A stretch of DNA of 64,000 bases from Comamonadaceae bacterium (GCA_947478725.1 CANJWZ010000007.1:52678-116677); one strand, 5' to 3'. Counted from the stretch's first letter, positions 1-9,323 are shown. Numbers and translations are program-made. Notes: a model not told the origin generated them from the letters alone.

Positions 1-870
1 CACCTGGCCAGCATGGCGATCGCCAGCGGCAACTACGACACGGTGCTGGTGGTGGGTGCAGAAAAAATGTTCGTCAATGACACCAATCGCACGCTGGCTG
101 CATTGGCCAACTCGGCCGACACCGAAGTCATGGGCAACATCGGCATGCAGTTCTCGGCTGTGGATGCGATCCGCGTGCGCGAGATGATGGAAGAAGAAGA
201 TGTGGGCGCCGAGGCCTTCGAGTGGATCACCATGAAAAACCACTCGCACGCCGTGAGCAACCCCATCGCACAATACCGCAAGCCGATCAGCATGGAGCAG
301 GTGCGCGCCTCGCGCATGATCGCCGACCCGATCCGTCTGCTGATGTGCAGCGCCATCTCCGACGGCGCGGCTGCTGTGGTGCTCTCGCGCAAGCCCGGGC
401 GCGGTGGTGTGCGCATCCGTGCCAGCGCCCTCACTTCGTCGCCCTGGCGTCTGGGCTCGGACGTTCCCGGCCCAACCATTGCCGCCAACAAGGCCTATGC
501 GCAGGCCGGCATCGAAGCAAAGGATCTGGACCTGGCGGAGGTGCACGACGCGGTCTCTCCCGCCGAGCTGATGCACTACCGCGAGCTGGGCCTGTGCGGC
601 CCTGGTGAAGTGGCTGCGTTCGTGGCCGACAAGGCCAGCGCCATCGGCGGGCGTATGCCGGTCAACACCAGCGGCGGACTCAATTCGCGCGGTCATCCGG
701 TGGGCGCAACCGGTGTGGCGCAACTCATCGAGCTGACGCTTCAACTGCGCGGTGACGCGGGCGAGCGGCAGGTGACTGGCGCGCGCCTGGCCATGGCGCA
801 CAACTCCGGCGGCTGGGTCGGCGAAGACCCGGCCGTAAGCGCTGTCCATATTCTTGAAAAGACGAGTTGA
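1..870 (+). CDS. Thiolase / SCP-2-type acetyl-CoA acetyltransferase, 5'-truncated by the window edge
   Basis: Motifs HDAVSPAEL and NTSGGLNSRGHPVGATG typical of the thiolase/lipid-transfer family; reading frame open to the window start. Confidence 0.85.
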   Translation, partial: HLASMAIASGNYDTVLVVGAEKMFVNDTNRTLAALANSADTEVMGNIGMQFSAVDAIRVREMMEEEDVGAEAFEWITMKNHSHAVSNPIAQYRKPISMEQVRASRMIADPIRLLMCSAISDGAAAVVLSRKPGRGGVRIRASALTSSPWRLGSDVPGPTIAANKAYAQAGIEAKDLDLAEVHDAVSPAELMHYRELGLCGPGEVAAFVADKASAIGGRMPVNTSGGLNSRGHPVGATGVAQLIELTLQLRGDAGERQVTGARLAMAHNSGGWVGEDPAVSAVHILEKTS

Positions 871-873
871 GCC

Positions 874-1269
874 ATGCAGAAAACCAATCCCACCCTTTTC
901 TTTCTCGATGGTGAAGCCGAAGGCGCGCCAGGCCTCAAAGGCTCGCGCTGCACAGCCTGTGGCGAGGTCGTGCTACTGAAGATCGCGGCCTGCCCGCGCT
1001 GCGGCAGCCGCACGCTCGACACGGTGTGCATCGGCCAGCACGCCACGCTGGGCCAGTCGGCCGAAGTCTTTCACTCTGCCGACGGCTTTGAGGCGCCCTA
1101 CTTCATCGGGCTCATCGAAACCGCGCAGGGGCCGCGCACTTTCGCTCCCATTGCAGCTGCGCCAGGAACAGCCTTGCACGCCGGCATGCCGCTGGTCTTC
1201 AAGCTGCTGCCCCGGCCCGACGGGCGGGTGGGCTTTGCCTACGCTGTGGCCGAAGGCGCGCCATCATGA
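874..1269 (+). CDS. DUF35 Zn-ribbon/OB-fold protein, partner of the thiolase
   Basis: CTACGEVVLLKIAACPRCG rubredoxin-like Zn ribbon followed by an OB-like C-terminus; directly downstream of the thiolase. Confidence 0.8.
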   Translation: MQKTNPTLFFLDGEAEGAPGLKGSRCTACGEVVLLKIAACPRCGSRTLDTVCIGQHATLGQSAEVFHSADGFEAPYFIGLIETAQGPRTFAPIAAAPGTALHAGMPLVFKLLPRPDGRVGFAYAVAEGAPS

Positions 1270-2843
1270 ACGTCGGCGACCAACTGCACAAGGCCGCACG
1301 GCTGTACGGCTCGCGCATCGCCGCACGCTGCGATGACGAGACCCTGACCTTCGCGGAACTTGAGGAGCGCAGCAACCGGCTGGCCCATGCGCTGCTGGCG
1401 CGCGGGCTCAAGCACGGCGAGCGTGTCGCCACCTGGCTGGAGAACTCGATCCGCTGCCTGGAGCTGGACTTCGCGCTGGCCAAGGCCGGGCTGATCCGCG
1501 TTTCGCTCAACCCGCGCCTGAGCGCGCGCGAAGCGCACTACATCTTTCAGGACAGCGATGCGCGCTGCCTGGTCTACGGCGCCTCGTTCGACGAACAGAT
1601 GGCGTCCGCCGGGCAGGACACGCCGCAGATGACGCTGCGCCTGCGCGTGCATGAAGGAACGCCTGTGGCTGCCAGTGGCAGCGAGGACTTCGAAGCCTTT
1701 CTTTTGCAAGGGCAGCCCGCGGCACCCGGATGTGCCGTGGACAGCGAAGACCTCTATTGCCTGTTCTACACCTCGGGAACCACGGGCCGGCCCAAGGGCG
1801 TCATGCTGTCGCACCGCGCGATGCTGCATGTCGCCTGGAACCTGCTGATGGAAGTCGGACCTATCGCCATCGGCGAGAAGGTGCTGCTGATGCAGCCGCT
1901 CAGCCACGGCGCCGGCTTTTTTGTACTGCCGCAGTACATGAAGGGCGGCTGCAGCGTCATCATGCGCAACTTTGATCCGGGCGAGGTGATGCGCCTGGCA
2001 GCCGAGCACGAGATCGAAGTGATCAAGCTCATCCCCACGATGCTCCAGCGCATCCTTCGCGTCCCCGGCCTTGAGCAGATGAAGCTGCCCAGGCTGCGCT
2101 ACCTGATCTACGGCGCCAGCCCGATGCCAGCCGAGCCGCTCAAGCGTGCCATTCAGGTGTTCGGGCCTGAAAAGCTGGTGCAGATTTACGGTCAGAGCGA
2201 AGCGCCGGTGACACTGTCCATCCTGCCGGCCGAAGAGCACCGGCTGGACCAGCCCTGGCCCAACCGGCTGCTGTCAGCGGGACGGCCCTGGAGCACGGTC
2301 GAAATGCGTGTGGTCGACGAAGAGCGCCAGGACGTCGAACCCGGCGGCATCGGTGAGGTAGCGCTGCGCGGGCCGCACATGATGTCTGGCTACTGGAAGC
2401 GCGAGGACCTGACCCGTGAGGCGGTGCAGGACGGCTGGCTGCTGACCAAGGACATGGGCCGCATCGACGAGCACGGCTACGTCTACCTGCTGGGCCGCAA
2501 GGACGAGATGATCATCAGCGGCGGATACAACATCGCGCCGCGCGAGGTGGAAGACGTGCTGTACCAGCATCCCGGAGTGCAGGAAGCCGCTGTCGTGGGC
2601 GAACCCGACACCGAATGGGGCCAGGCCGTAGTGGCCTATGTGGTGCTGCGTGAGGGCCATGCGGGTTGCGAAAACGAGCTACCTGGCTTTGGCCGCGAAC
2701 AACTGGGCTTCAAGCGGCCCAAGCGGGTGTACCTGATGGCCGAACTGCCCAAGAACGCCGCAGGCAAGATCCAGAAGAGCGCGCTCAAGCCGGCGCTGTC
2801 GCTGGCTTGCGTCGGCACGCCAGCCATTGCGGAGGCCGCATGA
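1266..2843 (+). CDS. AMP-dependent acyl-CoA synthetase/ligase
   Basis: YTSGTTGRPKGVMLSH, YGQSEAP and GRKDEMIISGGYNIAPREVE motifs; overlaps the preceding stop. Confidence 0.9.
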   Translation: MNVGDQLHKAARLYGSRIAARCDDETLTFAELEERSNRLAHALLARGLKHGERVATWLENSIRCLELDFALAKAGLIRVSLNPRLSAREAHYIFQDSDARCLVYGASFDEQMASAGQDTPQMTLRLRVHEGTPVAASGSEDFEAFLLQGQPAAPGCAVDSEDLYCLFYTSGTTGRPKGVMLSHRAMLHVAWNLLMEVGPIAIGEKVLLMQPLSHGAGFFVLPQYMKGGCSVIMRNFDPGEVMRLAAEHEIEVIKLIPTMLQRILRVPGLEQMKLPRLRYLIYGASPMPAEPLKRAIQVFGPEKLVQIYGQSEAPVTLSILPAEEHRLDQPWPNRLLSAGRPWSTVEMRVVDEERQDVEPGGIGEVALRGPHMMSGYWKREDLTREAVQDGWLLTKDMGRIDEHGYVYLLGRKDEMIISGGYNIAPREVEDVLYQHPGVQEAAVVGEPDTEWGQAVVAYVVLREGHAGCENELPGFGREQLGFKRPKRVYLMAELPKNAAGKIQKSALKPALSLACVGTPAIAEAA

Positions 2844-4168
2844 ACGGCCGGCTCGGGCAACAGCTGCACGCCATCGGCTGGAAGTCGCTGGGGCAAGAGG
2901 CGCAAAGCAAGTTGCTGCTGTGCCTGCTGGCCAACCTGTCGGTGGCCATCGCAGGCCGGCCCGCGCTGCGCCTGCCGCGGCCCCCCGCTGGCACGGGTCA
3001 CCTGCTGCTGGACGGCGGTCAGACTGGCAGCGCGCGCGAAGCGGCCTTTCACAACGCGGCGCTGATGCATGCGCGCACGCAGGACGACTTTCATCCGCTG
3101 GGCAACCTGCACATCGCAACTGTGGTGCTGCCGGCGCTGCTGGCCGAAGGCGAGCTGGGCAGCAGTCAGGGCGCGGTGAGAGGCGAGGCTTTTCTGGATG
3201 CACTGGCGACCGGCTATTCGGCTGCTACCGGCCTGTCGCGGCGCTTCTCGGCCCTCAACACGCCGCGCGGCCTGCGCTCGACCTGCATGTACAGCGGCAT
3301 GGGCGCCGCCGTGGCTGTGGCCCGCCTGCGCGGGCAGGACGCGCAAGGTGTCGGCAATACCCTGGGCCTGGCCTCACAGTCGGGCTTTGGTACTACCCAA
3401 TGCTGGCGCGACGGCAGCGACGAGTACCAGCTGCACGTCGCCAATGGCGCAAGCCAGGCGCTTTTGTGTGCCCAACTCACCGACGCCGGCGTGGTGGCCG
3501 GCGGGCACTCGTTGGACGGCCCCTCGGGCTTTTATCAGGCGCTGCTGGGAGTCACCCCGGTCTTCGACGAAATCATTGGCGACTTCGAGCCCAACGCGGC
3601 CATTGTCGAGACCGTGCTCAAGCGCTACCCGGTGAGCGGCATTTGCCAGCCGGTGGTGCGTCTGTCAGAACGCCTCGCGCCGGGGCTGGCCGGCAAGGCC
3701 ATCGCTTCGGTCCAGATTGAAATGAACGCCTTCGAGATGAACTACCCCGGCACACTCAATGCCGGACCGGTCTACAAGTCGTTTTCTGACCGCCTGATGA
3801 GCGTGCGCTTTTGCGCAGGTTCAGTGCTGGAGGCCGGGCGCTTTGACTTCGACGCCTTCCTTCGGGCACCGTCAGACGCTCTGAGCCGGATCATGGCGGC
3901 CACGGACGTTCGCCCAGCTGACGACCTGGGCACGCTGAGCTGCCGCATCGGCGTGACGACCACGGATGGTGAGACCGTGCGCGGCGAACTGCGCGACGGC
4001 GGGAGGGAACTGGCCATCGACTGGAACACCGTTGACGAATGGTGCTTGGAACTGTGGCAGGGTGCAGGACGAACAGCCGATGACTTTGCCCGCCTTCGAG
4101 CTGCCGTCCTGGCTTCGCCGTCTTCCACCTTCGGCGCGTTGCGCGAATCGCTGTTGCATAAAGGCTGA
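2840..4168 (+). CDS. MmgE/PrpD family protein
   Basis: ATGA overlap with the ligase stop; MmgE/PrpD-like SALNTPRGLRSTCMYSGMGAAVAVARL and EMNAFEMNYPGTLNAGP; start revised from the longer ORF. Confidence 0.75.
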   Translation: MNGRLGQQLHAIGWKSLGQEAQSKLLLCLLANLSVAIAGRPALRLPRPPAGTGHLLLDGGQTGSAREAAFHNAALMHARTQDDFHPLGNLHIATVVLPALLAEGELGSSQGAVRGEAFLDALATGYSAATGLSRRFSALNTPRGLRSTCMYSGMGAAVAVARLRGQDAQGVGNTLGLASQSGFGTTQCWRDGSDEYQLHVANGASQALLCAQLTDAGVVAGGHSLDGPSGFYQALLGVTPVFDEIIGDFEPNAAIVETVLKRYPVSGICQPVVRLSERLAPGLAGKAIASVQIEMNAFEMNYPGTLNAGPVYKSFSDRLMSVRFCAGSVLEAGRFDFDAFLRAPSDALSRIMAATDVRPADDLGTLSCRIGVTTTDGETVRGELRDGGRELAIDWNTVDEWCLELWQGAGRTADDFARLRAAVLASPSSTFGALRESLLHKG

Positions 4169-5022
4169 TGCAGATGAACCGACCCGATCCCGCGCAACTG
4201 AAGGCCCGCATGCATGCGGGGGAGATTGTGCTTGGGGCCTTCGTCTTCATGCCCAGCCCGGCTGTGGTCGAGATCCTCGCTGAGGCGGGTTTTGACTTCG
4301 TGATCATCGACCAGGAGCACAGCCCGCGCAATCCCGAGACGGTGGAAAACATGATCAGGGCCGCTGAGGCGCGCGGCATTGCTGCACTGGTGCGTGTGCA
4401 CAAGAACGACCCTATCGCAATCTTGCACGCACTGGAGGCCGGTGCAGGTGGCGTTGTGGTGCCCTTCATCCGCAATGGGGCTGATGTACGCAATGCTGTA
4501 GCTGCCCTTCACTACCCACCACGCGGCATTCGTGGCCTGTGCACCCAGACGCGGGTCGCGCACTATGGTGCGCTGCGCAAGGACTTCGTGGCACATGCAA
4601 CTGCACGGGCGAAAGAACTCGTCGTCATCGGACTGATCGAGGACCCTTCAGGCATTGCCCACATCGACGAGATCGTCGCCACCGAAGACGGACTTGACGC
4701 AATGCTCATCGGCCGGGGCGACCTTGCCGCCACGATGGGCAGGCTCGGCCAGACGGACGATCCGGAAGTGCGTGCGGCGGTCACAGGCGCAATCCAGGCG
4801 ACGGTAAATTGGAAGCATTACGAAATTGGTCACACGCCCTCGAAGCAACGCGTTTGTGCCGCCATGACGGTGTTCAGCTCAGCGGAATGCACCTCCTGGG
4901 CCGATCTGGGCTGCAATGTGTTTGTGGCGGCAAGTGAAGCCAGCCTTTTTCTCACGGCGGCAAGGCAGTGGACGACAGGCGCGCGCGATCTCACTGGACA
5001 TCCTCAGCCTGGATCTCTTTGA
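4168..5022 (+). CDS. HpcH/HpaI family aldolase
   Basis: AGFDFVIIDQEHSPRNPETVENMIRAAE, GAGGVVVPFI and LIGRGDLAATMG are class II aldolase/citrate lyase-type motifs. Confidence 0.8.
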   Translation: MQMNRPDPAQLKARMHAGEIVLGAFVFMPSPAVVEILAEAGFDFVIIDQEHSPRNPETVENMIRAAEARGIAALVRVHKNDPIAILHALEAGAGGVVVPFIRNGADVRNAVAALHYPPRGIRGLCTQTRVAHYGALRKDFVAHATARAKELVVIGLIEDPSGIAHIDEIVATEDGLDAMLIGRGDLAATMGRLGQTDDPEVRAAVTGAIQATVNWKHYEIGHTPSKQRVCAAMTVFSSAECTSWADLGCNVFVAASEASLFLTAARQWTTGARDLTGHPQPGSL

Positions 5023-5272
5023 CTTGGTCTATGAGCTCAATTATTGGTCGCAGTTTGTGCCGGTCGGTAACACATTCATCCGAAGATCCGCGCTGCAGCT
5101 CATTACCCATCCACAGCTGATGGAACTTTCTGCCGCTGATTGTCCTGACGTAATAGGCATCTGAGCGGCCCTCATAGGGACCAAGGCGCTGGATGACCTG
5201 AACTAACAGGCCAATGTTCTCTTTGCAACCAGCGACGATTACGCAGCGGGTGCCAGGTTTCAGGATCGACAT
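4991..5272 (-). CDS. Conserved-looking small hypothetical protein (93 aa), SH3/KOW-like N-terminus
   Basis: MSILKPGTRCVIVAGCKENIGLLVQVIQRLGPYEGRSDAYYVRTISG...; protein-like composition; overlaps the aldolase 3' end by 32 nt. Confidence 0.55.
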   Translation of the reverse strand: MSILKPGTRCVIVAGCKENIGLLVQVIQRLGPYEGRSDAYYVRTISGRKFHQLWMGNELQRGSSDECVTDRHKLRPIIELIDQVKEIQAEDVQ

Positions 5273-5682
5273 TTTTAATACTCCTTCCCCCTGCAGCGTT
5301 GTGAAAAACGCTGCCAGTAGCAAGAGGGGAGTACACCGGCGTGCGTTTTAGCCGTGTATTTTTAACGCCCCCGGGCAAGTAGCTTGAGTAAATCCGGGGT
5401 GGTTGGACTTTTAAAGCACCGCACTGAGATCTTAGGCGAAGGAAAAAATATTCGTTGGCCGGCCGCCATCGTCTGACAGACACTGACAGCATCGGCTGAT
5501 GGCACCTGGCGACAGCTCATGCGTCAATAAACGACTCCACTCCAAGAAAAACAGCGGATGAAAAAATTTGCAATGACGCCAGCAATAGTGACCTCGAATA
5601 GCTTTCGTCGGCGGTTGAGGTATTCGTTAACATGGTGCTGACCCGATTCAACACCATGCCTCAACACAACCAGAGCCGACCC

Positions 5683-6399
5683 ATGATTGACCTTTATTAC
5701 TGGCCCACGCCCAACGGGTGGAAGATTTCCATCATGCTGGAAGAGTGCGGCCTGCCGTACAACTTCATCCCCGTCAACATTGGCAAGGGCGAACAGTTTG
5801 CGCCTGATTTTTTAGCCATCAGCCCCAACAACCGCATGCCGGCAATTGTTGACCACGCACCGGCGGGCGGCGGTGCGCCCATAGCCGTGTTTGAAAGCGG
5901 CGCGATTTTGCAGTACCTGGCTGAAAAAACCGGACGCTTCATGCCCAACGACCTGCGCGGCCGCTACCAGGTGCTGCAATGGCTGATGTGGCAAATGGGC
6001 GGCTTGGGGCCAATGGCCGGGCAGAACGGACACTTTTTGTTGTACGCACCTGAAAAAATCGCCTACGCGATCGATCGTTATGGCAAGGAAGTAGACCGCC
6101 TGTACGGCGTGCTCGACACCCAGCTAGGCGCAAGTCAAGCCTATGTGGCGGGCGCTGACTATTCCATCGCAGACATGGCGATCTTCCCGTGGGTGCGCAC
6201 CCACAAGGCGCAGCAGGTGGACCTGGGCAAATTTGCGCATGTTGAGCGCTGGTACAACGCCCTGTTCGAAAGGCCCACCGTCAAGCGCGGCCTTGACCTG
6301 GGCAAAGAGCTGCGCGCCCCTGCCATGACCGACGACGCACGCAAGGCCCTGTTTGGCCAGACATCCGCCAGCGTTCAAGCCGGGGAGCATCAAAAATGA
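5683..6399 (+). CDS. Glutathione S-transferase family protein
   Basis: MIDLYYWPTPNGWKISIMLEECGLPYNFIPVNIGKGEQFAPDFLAISPNNRMPAIVD, GST N-domain. Confidence 0.88.
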   Translation: MIDLYYWPTPNGWKISIMLEECGLPYNFIPVNIGKGEQFAPDFLAISPNNRMPAIVDHAPAGGGAPIAVFESGAILQYLAEKTGRFMPNDLRGRYQVLQWLMWQMGGLGPMAGQNGHFLLYAPEKIAYAIDRYGKEVDRLYGVLDTQLGASQAYVAGADYSIADMAIFPWVRTHKAQQVDLGKFAHVERWYNALFERPTVKRGLDLGKELRAPAMTDDARKALFGQTSASVQAGEHQK

Positions 6400-7016
6400 T
6401 TGATTTTTACTTTGATGTGTCCAGCCCTTGGACGTATCTTGCGTTTCGCAACATTCAGCCCCTAGCAAAAGAGCTGAACGTGGCTATCCAATGGCGGCCG
6501 GTGCTGGTGGGCGGCATTTTCAACACCGTTAACCAGCGCATGTATGCCTCGCGTGAAGACAGCCAGTCACCGCGCAACCGCTATGTACTCAAAGACCTGC
6601 AAGACTGCGCACGGCAGACAGGTATCAAGATTGTTTTTCCGCCCAAGGTGTTTCCGGTCAACAGCGTCAAGGCCATGCGCGGCTGCATCTGGCTCGCCCG
6701 CAGCGATGCTTTCAAAGACTGTTTGCTGCCCTTCATTGAGGCCACCTTCGCCGCCTACTTCACCCGCCAGGAAGACGTCTCGCAAGACGAGGTACTGACC
6801 AGCCTTTGCAGACAAACAGGCATTGATGCACAAGCGTTCGCGGCGGGTATTGCGCAGGCCGACATCAAAGATGCGCTAAAAACCAACACCGATGAAGCCA
6901 TCGCGCGCGGCGCTTTTGGGGTGCCCACTTTTTTTGTCGGCGACGACATGTACTTTGGCAACGACAGGCTGGACCTGCTGCGCCTGGCCGTTTTAAAAGC
7001 CCAAGCTGCAAACTAA
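6396..7016 (+). CDS. 2-hydroxychromene-2-carboxylate isomerase-like / DsbA-family protein
   Basis: MIDFYFDVSSPWTYLAFRNIQPLAKE and GAFGVPTFFVGDDMYFGNDRLD motifs; ATGA overlap with the GST. Confidence 0.85.
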   Translation: MIDFYFDVSSPWTYLAFRNIQPLAKELNVAIQWRPVLVGGIFNTVNQRMYASREDSQSPRNRYVLKDLQDCARQTGIKIVFPPKVFPVNSVKAMRGCIWLARSDAFKDCLLPFIEATFAAYFTRQEDVSQDEVLTSLCRQTGIDAQAFAAGIAQADIKDALKTNTDEAIARGAFGVPTFFVGDDMYFGNDRLDLLRLAVLKAQAAN

Positions 7017-7109
7017 AGCTGGTTGAGCCTGGCAGGCTTACACCAGACCACGTACCCGTGGCTTCAACTTCAGGTTAAGCTGCCATTTTTATTCCATCAG
7101 GTGCCCACC

Positions 7110-8000
7110 ATGCCACTTCAAACTGCCCAGGACTTTGACCAGGAACTGCTGATTTTGTTTGACGCCTACGTGCACGGCACGATTGACCGGCGCGGCTTTT
7201 TGGACCGGGCGCAAAAGTTTGCTGTGGGCGGCATGACGGCAGCCGGTCTGCTCACCGCCCTGAGCCCGGACTTTGCGCGCGCGCAGGTGGTGCCCAAGGA
7301 CGATGCCCGCATCAAAACCGAGATGCTCGATTACGCGTCGCCCAACGGCAGCGGCACTGTCAAGGGTTATCTGGCCAAGCCCGCCAACATGACAGGCAAG
7401 CTGCCGGTGGTGCTGGTGGTGCACGAAAACCGGGGCCTGAACCCGCACATTGAAGACATCACCCGCCGCCTGGCGCTGGACAACTTCGTCGCCTTTGCAC
7501 CCGACGCACTGACCCCGCTGGGCGGCTACCCGGGCGACGAAGACAAGGCGCGCGAGCAGTTCGCCAAGCTGGACCCAAAGAAAACAGCGGAAGACTTTGT
7601 GGCAGCCAGCGCCTTTTTGAAAGCCCGGCCTGAATCAAACGGCAAGCTGGGCGCGGTGGGGTTTTGCTTTGGCGGCGGCGTGGTGCACATGCTGTCTACC
7701 CGCATCCCCGATTTGAATGCCAGCGTGCCGTTTTACGGCAACCACCCGGCAGCGGGTGATGCGGTCAAGGTCAAAGCGCCGCTGCTGATTCATTTTGCAG
7801 GCATTGACGATCGCATCAACGCTGCCTGGCCAGCTTATGAAGCGGCCCTGAAAGCCGCCAACGCCAACTACACAGCCCACATTTACGCAGGTACCCAGCA
7901 CGGCTTTAACAACGACACCACGCCCCGGTTTGATGCCGCGGCCGCCAAGCTGGCATGGGGCCGCACGTTGGAATTTTTCAACAAACATCTGCGGGCTTGA
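7110..8000 (+). CDS. Dienelactone hydrolase family protein with Tat-like signal
   Basis: RRGFLDRAQKFAVGGMTAAGL, VVLVVHENRGLNPHIEDITRRLA, GAVGFCFGGG and GTQHGFNND. Confidence 0.85.
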   Translation: MPLQTAQDFDQELLILFDAYVHGTIDRRGFLDRAQKFAVGGMTAAGLLTALSPDFARAQVVPKDDARIKTEMLDYASPNGSGTVKGYLAKPANMTGKLPVVLVVHENRGLNPHIEDITRRLALDNFVAFAPDALTPLGGYPGDEDKAREQFAKLDPKKTAEDFVAASAFLKARPESNGKLGAVGFCFGGGVVHMLSTRIPDLNASVPFYGNHPAAGDAVKVKAPLLIHFAGIDDRINAAWPAYEAALKAANANYTAHIYAGTQHGFNNDTTPRFDAAAAKLAWGRTLEFFNKHLRA

Positions 8001-8008
8001 TGGCTTGC

Positions 8009-8175
8009 CTAGGAGCCTGGGCGGCAGAAGACGTCGAAGCGAAAATTGGCCCCAGCGAGGGCAGTTTTTGACGGTTTCGCACCCCAATATCGAGATATTG
8101 GGTAAGAAAACGGCGAAAAATGAACCGCTGCGGCCAATTTGCAGCCGACGCTCCTTCTGCCGCCCAGGCTCCTAG
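8009..8175. mobile_element. 167-bp palindromic MITE-like element flanked by CTAG
   Basis: Perfect 22-nt inverted termini CTAGGAGCCTGGGCGGCAGAAG / CTTCTGCCGCCCAGGCTCCTAG, internal CCCAATATC-GA-GATATTGGG, and the two halves align imperfectly as inverted repeats. Confidence 0.7.
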
Positions 8176-8570
8176 CCACCCGCACGTTTGACCACATAGC
8201 TTTGCTTTTGCAGGGCCGCCATGACGGTTGCCACATGGTCGCCCTGCACCTCGACCACGCCATCTTTAACCGTACCGCCCGAGCCGCAAGCATTGCGCAG
8301 CTGCTTGGCCAGCGCGGCCAGCCCCTCGGCATCCAGCGGCAAACCCTTGACAAGCGTCACGCTTTTGCCGCCCCGGCCTTTGGTCTGCAAGCTGACCCGC
8401 ACCACGCCGTCTGTTTTGCTGAGGTGTTGTGCTTGTGCCTGCGCTTTGCAAATGCAGCTGGCCACCGGTTGGCGGCAGTCGGGGCACATGCGGCCCGCGT
8501 CGGTTGAATAAACCAGGCCGCCCAGATTTGCCAAACCGCTCAGGCCACCAGTTGTTTGCTTATTTTTCAT
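8172..8570 (-). CDS. Translation initiation factor SUI1/YciH-like
   Basis: VYSTDAGRMCPDCRQP and RVSLQTKGRGGKSVTLVKGL...GSGGTVKDGVVEVQGDH. Confidence 0.88.
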   Translation of the reverse strand: MKNKQTTGGLSGLANLGGLVYSTDAGRMCPDCRQPVASCICKAQAQAQHLSKTDGVVRVSLQTKGRGGKSVTLVKGLPLDAEGLAALAKQLRNACGSGGTVKDGVVEVQGDHVATVMAALQKQSYVVKRAGG

Positions 8571-8625
8571 CAGATTTCACCAGCCATTCGGGTTGTGTAT
8601 TCTGACTCAAGCAAAATCAGCGCAC

Positions 8626-9219
8626 ATGACTGAACACCTGCCCACCCCCGACAAAGAACAAATCAACCTGCTCGACGCCTTCGACCGCCTGGATTTGCCG
8701 CAAATACAGATGGTGACCACTGCCGAGCAGGCTCATGCGGCGCTACAAGCCTTGCAGGGCGAAACCGTGCTGGGTTTTGACACCGAATCCAAACCCACCT
8801 TTGCCAAAAACGAAGCCTCGACCGGCCCGCACATCGTGCAACTGTCCACATTGCACAAGGCCTGGATTTTTCAGCTTGAAGATGCGCAATGCCGCCGCGC
8901 TGTGGGCGAGTTGCTAGAGGCGCCCCACATCATCAAAGCCGGTTTTGGCCTGGGCGACGACAAAAAACGCATCACCTACAAGCTGGGGGTGGACCTGCAA
9001 GGCGTGCTGGACCTGAACGCCGTCTTCCGGGAAAAAGGCTACCGCAAAGACATGGGCGTGCGCGGCGCGGTGGCGGTGCTGTTCAACAAACGCTTCATCA
9101 AGTCCAAAAAAGCCAGCACGTCCAACTGGGCCAACACCCACCTGACAGAAGCACAAATCATCTACGCCGCCAACGATGCGTATGCTGCGATGCGGGTGTA
9201 TGCGGCGCTGGGCATGTGA
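8626..9219 (+). CDS. 3'-5' exonuclease, RNase D/DnaQ-like
   Basis: LGFDTESKPTF (DxE) and YAANDAYAAMRVY motifs. Confidence 0.82.
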   Translation: MTEHLPTPDKEQINLLDAFDRLDLPQIQMVTTAEQAHAALQALQGETVLGFDTESKPTFAKNEASTGPHIVQLSTLHKAWIFQLEDAQCRRAVGELLEAPHIIKAGFGLGDDKKRITYKLGVDLQGVLDLNAVFREKGYRKDMGVRGAVAVLFNKRFIKSKKASTSNWANTHLTEAQIIYAANDAYAAMRVYAALGM

Positions 9220-9270
9220 TTTTTGGGGTTTTTAGCTGTTCGGGCCTATTTTTGACCATTTTTAGGTATG

Positions 9271-9323
9271 TTTTAGGGCTCTAGCCCAATGGATATAAGC
9301 GCTAGCAGCTATTTTTTAAATAG
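9271..9323. repeat. Dispersed AT-rich intergenic repeat, copy 1
   Basis: Reverse complement CTATTTAAAAAATAGCTGCTAGCGCTTATATCCATTGGGCTAGAGCCC fits the family consensus. Confidence 0.65.

Noticed and set aside
1239-2240. 333-aa minus ORF antisense to the acyl-CoA ligase
   Set aside because: High-GC shadow ORF without recognisable motifs
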